From Spirochaetales bacterium (GTDB lineage Bacteria > Spirochaetota > Spirochaetia > DTKZ01), in NCBI GenBank assembly GCA_017998025.1, contig JAGODW010000053.1:1-8277 (forward strand): DNA of 8,277 nucleotides. The letters run 5' to 3'. Of this stretch, positions 6,278 through 8,277 are shown one piece after another. Position 1 is the stretch's first letter; every line of letters starts with the position of its first letter. The notes under the pieces were generated by a model that was given only the letters and a program-made list of their open reading frames with translations, made no database searches and had not been told where the DNA came from. A program made the position numbers and the translations under genes.

Positions 6278-7285
6278 CTATTCCCCCAGGCTTATCTCCC
6301 CCCGGTAATTCGTCTGGAAGATCTGTGCCAGCTCGGCTGCGGTCTGGGCACGGCCGAGGCCCCACATGGCTTTTGTTACAATGGATTCGAGGGTCATATC
6401 CCGGGCAGAGATCCCACCGAGCTTTAGGGCTTTCTGGCCGACCTCGTAGGTTTCTAGATTCGCCCCGCCCCTGAGGCACTGGGTGGTAAAGATCACGGAC
6501 GTACCGCCCTGAAGCATTGCTTCCACCACAGGCAGAAGGTTTCGCCGTAAAAAAGGCACTCCTCCATCCCCGAAACCTTCGATGATGACAGCCCGGTACC
6601 CTTTGTCGGGGAGGTCCTCCAGCATGTGGGGATGGATCCCGGGATAGAGCTTGATCAGCGCTACATCGGGTGAGTACCGGATGTCGAGGGAAGGGTGCCT
6701 GTCTTTCGGGGGGACAGGCACCTGCGGGCAGAAAAACGTGATTTTCCTGTCGAACAATGTCCCTATGCAGGGATAATTTATGCTTTCGAAAGCCTGGAAA
6801 TTCCGGGTGTTCACCTTGCTTGCCCGGCATCCGAGGATAATTTTCCCATTGAAAACGAGGAACACTCCTCTCAGGTAGGGAGAAGATGCGGTTGTGCACG
6901 CGTCCAGAATGTTTATGCGGGCATCGGTACCGTCGTCCGTAATGGATAGCTGGGAACCGGTAAGAACCACCGGTTTTTCCAGATCCTCCAGCATAAAGCT
7001 CAAGGCAGAGGAGGTATAAGCCATCGTATCCGTCCCATGGGCTACGACAAAACCGTCGTAGCCTCGAAGTGCGTCGAAAATGCACTCAGCAATAATTACC
7101 CAATCCTCTGGCTGCATATTGGAACTATCGATGTTCATAAGAAGCCGGGTATCGATGTCACATACCTCCCGGATTCCAGGAACCGCTGAGATAAGGTCTT
7201 CAGCGGTAAGGGTAGGGGCCATCCCTTCTTCCTTCTGAGTAGAAGCAATGGTCCCGCCCGTGGAGATAAATAGAATTTTCTTCAT
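6278..7285 (-). CDS. ansA: L-asparaginase, type I (AnsA-like)
   Basis: This 335-residue enzyme would hydrolyse L-asparagine to aspartate and ammonia. There is no signal peptide, so it should be cytoplasmic. The two catalytic threonine motifs are intact: STGGTIAS (8-15, nucleophile Thr12) and VAHGTDTMAY (81-90, Thr85-Asp86), with Lys158 in RASKVNTRNF completing the second triad. The substrate-binding IDSSNM (52-57) and PVVLTGSQ (107-113) are also present. Length matches type I enzymes (about 330-340). The start ATG overlaps the TGA of the upstream gene (ATGA), with AGAAAGGA just before it, so the pair is translationally coupled. Residues about 188-198 (PQVPVPPKDRH) are encoded by a perfect inverted repeat, listed separately. 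I see no terminator with a U-run after the TAG. Confidence 0.92.
   Translation of the reverse strand: MKKILFISTGGTIASTQKEEGMAPTLTAEDLISAVPGIREVCDIDTRLLMNIDSSNMQPEDWVIIAECIFDALRGYDGFVVAHGTDTMAYTSSALSFMLEDLEKPVVLTGSQLSITDDGTDARINILDACTTASSPYLRGVFLVFNGKIILGCRASKVNTRNFQAFESINYPCIGTLFDRKITFFCPQVPVPPKDRHPSLDIRYSPDVALIKLYPGIHPHMLEDLPDKGYRAVIIEGFGDGGVPFLRRNLLPVVEAMLQGGTSVIFTTQCLRGGANLETYEVGQKALKLGGISARDMTLESIVTKAMWGLGRAQTAAELAQIFQTNYRGEISLGE
6694..6722. repeat. Perfect 10-bp inverted repeat inside the asparaginase gene
   Basis: GGTGCCTGTC (6694-6703) and GACAGGCACC (6713-6722) are exact reverse complements around a 9-nt loop. On the coding strand the sequence reads GGTGCCTGTCCCCCCGAAAG onward. It encodes residues 188-198, a proline-rich and charged stretch between two core motifs, so it keeps the frame. 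Sequences of the type GGTGCCTGTCCCC are, from memory, frequent palindromic repeats linked to REP-associated (Y1) transposases; I have not been able to check this. It may be a small mobile palindrome tolerated in a surface loop. Confidence 0.6.
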
Positions 7286-8277
7286 CCGTGTCCTTTCTCT
7301 GGGTGCGTAGACTTTTCCACCAGATAGGCGAACTGCTCTTCTTGAAACTGCTTTTTATCCAATAGCTCCTTTCGGGCTGCCTCCGATCGTTCAGCAAGGA
7401 TACAGGCGGCTTTACCAATGAGGGTGCAAACATTTCCCACATCCTCTGCGGTGAGCTCCGGAATCTTCCACCGCTTAATATACTCAGGTGTTACCAGGAG
7501 GGACACTACGGCCGATGTTCCGGGCACCATTCCGGCGCTCCCCACTACATCCTGCAGCGCATCGCTCATAAAGGTTACGCCCCCGGCATCCTGGCTGGCG
7601 AGAAGGGAAAGCTCCCCCAGGAGCTGGACTTTTTCCCGGGAGGTACGAGCCTCCTGCAAACTTCGGCCGATGAATTCGATTTTTTTGCCCAGGTCCCGGG
7701 TTGCAATCTCGAGGGAATTGCCGCGCCGGGGAAAGGCTGTATCCAGGATCTGGTACGGAAATCCTATTTCTTTCGCAGCCTGAGCGAGGGATTCGGCTGT
7801 AATCCGATTATCAGAATGGCTGTTATAACGGATCCAGAAGGTGTTTTGCCGTAACGGATCGCTCGGGCCTGGAACATATGCCTTGCCTTCTACAACGATC
7901 GTAGGGATTTCAGCAAGGCCGAGGACTTTCATAAGCCGGCCTTTCTCCCCCAAAAGAACGTTCCCTTCCATATCCTCGTTAGGCCCCAGTCCTCCTTCCG
8001 TAGCATTCACTACCGCCAGGACTGAGACAGGTACTCCGTCGATATCGAGAACAGAACCCAGTACCCGGCCGATATTCCCCGGGATATTTTCGCAGGCAGT
8101 CTTTACTTTTCCAGGATATTTCTTTTCAAAGGTATCGATTACAGCCAGTGCGGAAGCGGCCTGCAGGGCTACGGGAGTTTCCAGGATCCCCTGACCATAG
8201 ATTCGGCCGAAAACCCCAAAGGCCAGAGCCTGGGAGCGGGAAGCATCCCGCCCCCGTGCACGGGAAAGGAGTTCTGC
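7282..8277 (-). CDS. Unrecognised conserved-looking protein, N-terminus off the window (partial)
   Basis: The frame is open from the right edge to TGA at 7282, giving 331 residues of the C-terminal part. I do not recognise the family. There is no obvious membrane segment or signal in the visible part, so it is probably soluble. Motif-like stretches rich in Gly/Asn/Asp include NIPGNIGRVLGSVLDIDG, VVNATEGGLGPNEDMEGN, WIRYNSHSDNR and DVVGSAGMVPGTSA; the last third is charged and may be helical (LAERSEAARKELLDKKQF). A GTG at 8010 is only an internal codon, because convincing protein sequence continues upstream of it to the edge. It overlaps the asparaginase start by 4 nt, so the two are co-translated and probably work in one pathway, perhaps amide or amino-acid metabolism. 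That link is inference. Confidence 0.7.
   Translation of the reverse strand, partial: AELLSRARGRDASRSQALAFGVFGRIYGQGILETPVALQAASALAVIDTFEKKYPGKVKTACENIPGNIGRVLGSVLDIDGVPVSVLAVVNATEGGLGPNEDMEGNVLLGEKGRLMKVLGLAEIPTIVVEGKAYVPGPSDPLRQNTFWIRYNSHSDNRITAESLAQAAKEIGFPYQILDTAFPRRGNSLEIATRDLGKKIEFIGRSLQEARTSREKVQLLGELSLLASQDAGGVTFMSDALQDVVGSAGMVPGTSAVVSLLVTPEYIKRWKIPELTAEDVGNVCTLIGKAACILAERSEAARKELLDKKQFQEEQFAYLVEKSTHPEKGHG

Noticed and set aside
6950..6982. AACCGGT/ACCGGTT hairpin with a T-run on the plus strand
   Set aside because: It lies in the codons of the conserved PVVLTGSQ motif of asparaginase, and no plus-strand gene leads into it.
6252..7085. 277-residue minus-strand frame overlapping the asparaginase
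   Set aside because: Pro/Arg/His-rich out-of-frame shadow of the asparaginase gene.
1..8277. CRISPR array, tRNA or rRNA genes, transposase or phage genes
   Set aside because: No regularly spaced repeats, cloverleaf-like or rRNA-like sequence, or intact mobile-element protein seen on either strand.

Overview
The window looks like chromosomal DNA of a spirochaete (Treponema/Spirochaeta-like). The best clue is the solute-binding protein, whose signal peptide ends LFA-GGAKE, a style common in spirochaetal binding proteins. The densely packed, mid-50s %GC genes fit this but do not prove it. I see no phage, CRISPR, tRNA or rRNA sequence.

Region 1 (1-3093, + strand) is the end of an ABC uptake operon. 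It holds the last 25 codons of the ATPase, two membrane permeases joined by a 4-nt ATGA overlap, and a solute-binding protein behind a strong Shine-Dalgarno, closed by a clear intrinsic terminator. The permease pair and binding protein belong to the Fe3+/spermidine/thiamine-like importer group. The substrate cannot be read from sequence alone.

Region 2 (3117-4757) is a divergent pair separated by 45 bp: a TIM-barrel sugar phosphate isomerase/epimerase-like protein (-) and a DeoC-family aldolase (+). Both suggest handling of sugar or sugar-phosphate carbon, and the importer next door may supply the substrate. The isomerase has a promoter-like sequence so close to its ATG that the mRNA could be leaderless. 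The aldolase keeps its catalytic Lys and Asp residues but differs elsewhere, and its best ribosome binding site points to an out-of-frame ATG.

Region 3 (4793-6247) is a DUF2784 membrane protein (-), an AT-richer NlpC/P60 lipoprotein (+, about 42% GC), and directly after its stop the wreck of an AAA/DUF4143 ATPase. The wreck has lost its N-terminus and middle and carries several stops. This is the most scrambled part of the window.

Region 4 (6278-8277, - strand) is a translationally coupled pair: an unrecognised protein that runs off the right edge, followed by a type I L-asparaginase. Inside the asparaginase gene sits a perfect 10-bp inverted repeat that looks like an in-frame palindromic repeat insertion.

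I did not find a clear-cut new defence or mobile system. The best leads are the palindrome in the asparaginase gene, the unknown protein coupled to it, the aldolase's odd start and active site, and the NlpC/ATPase junction.
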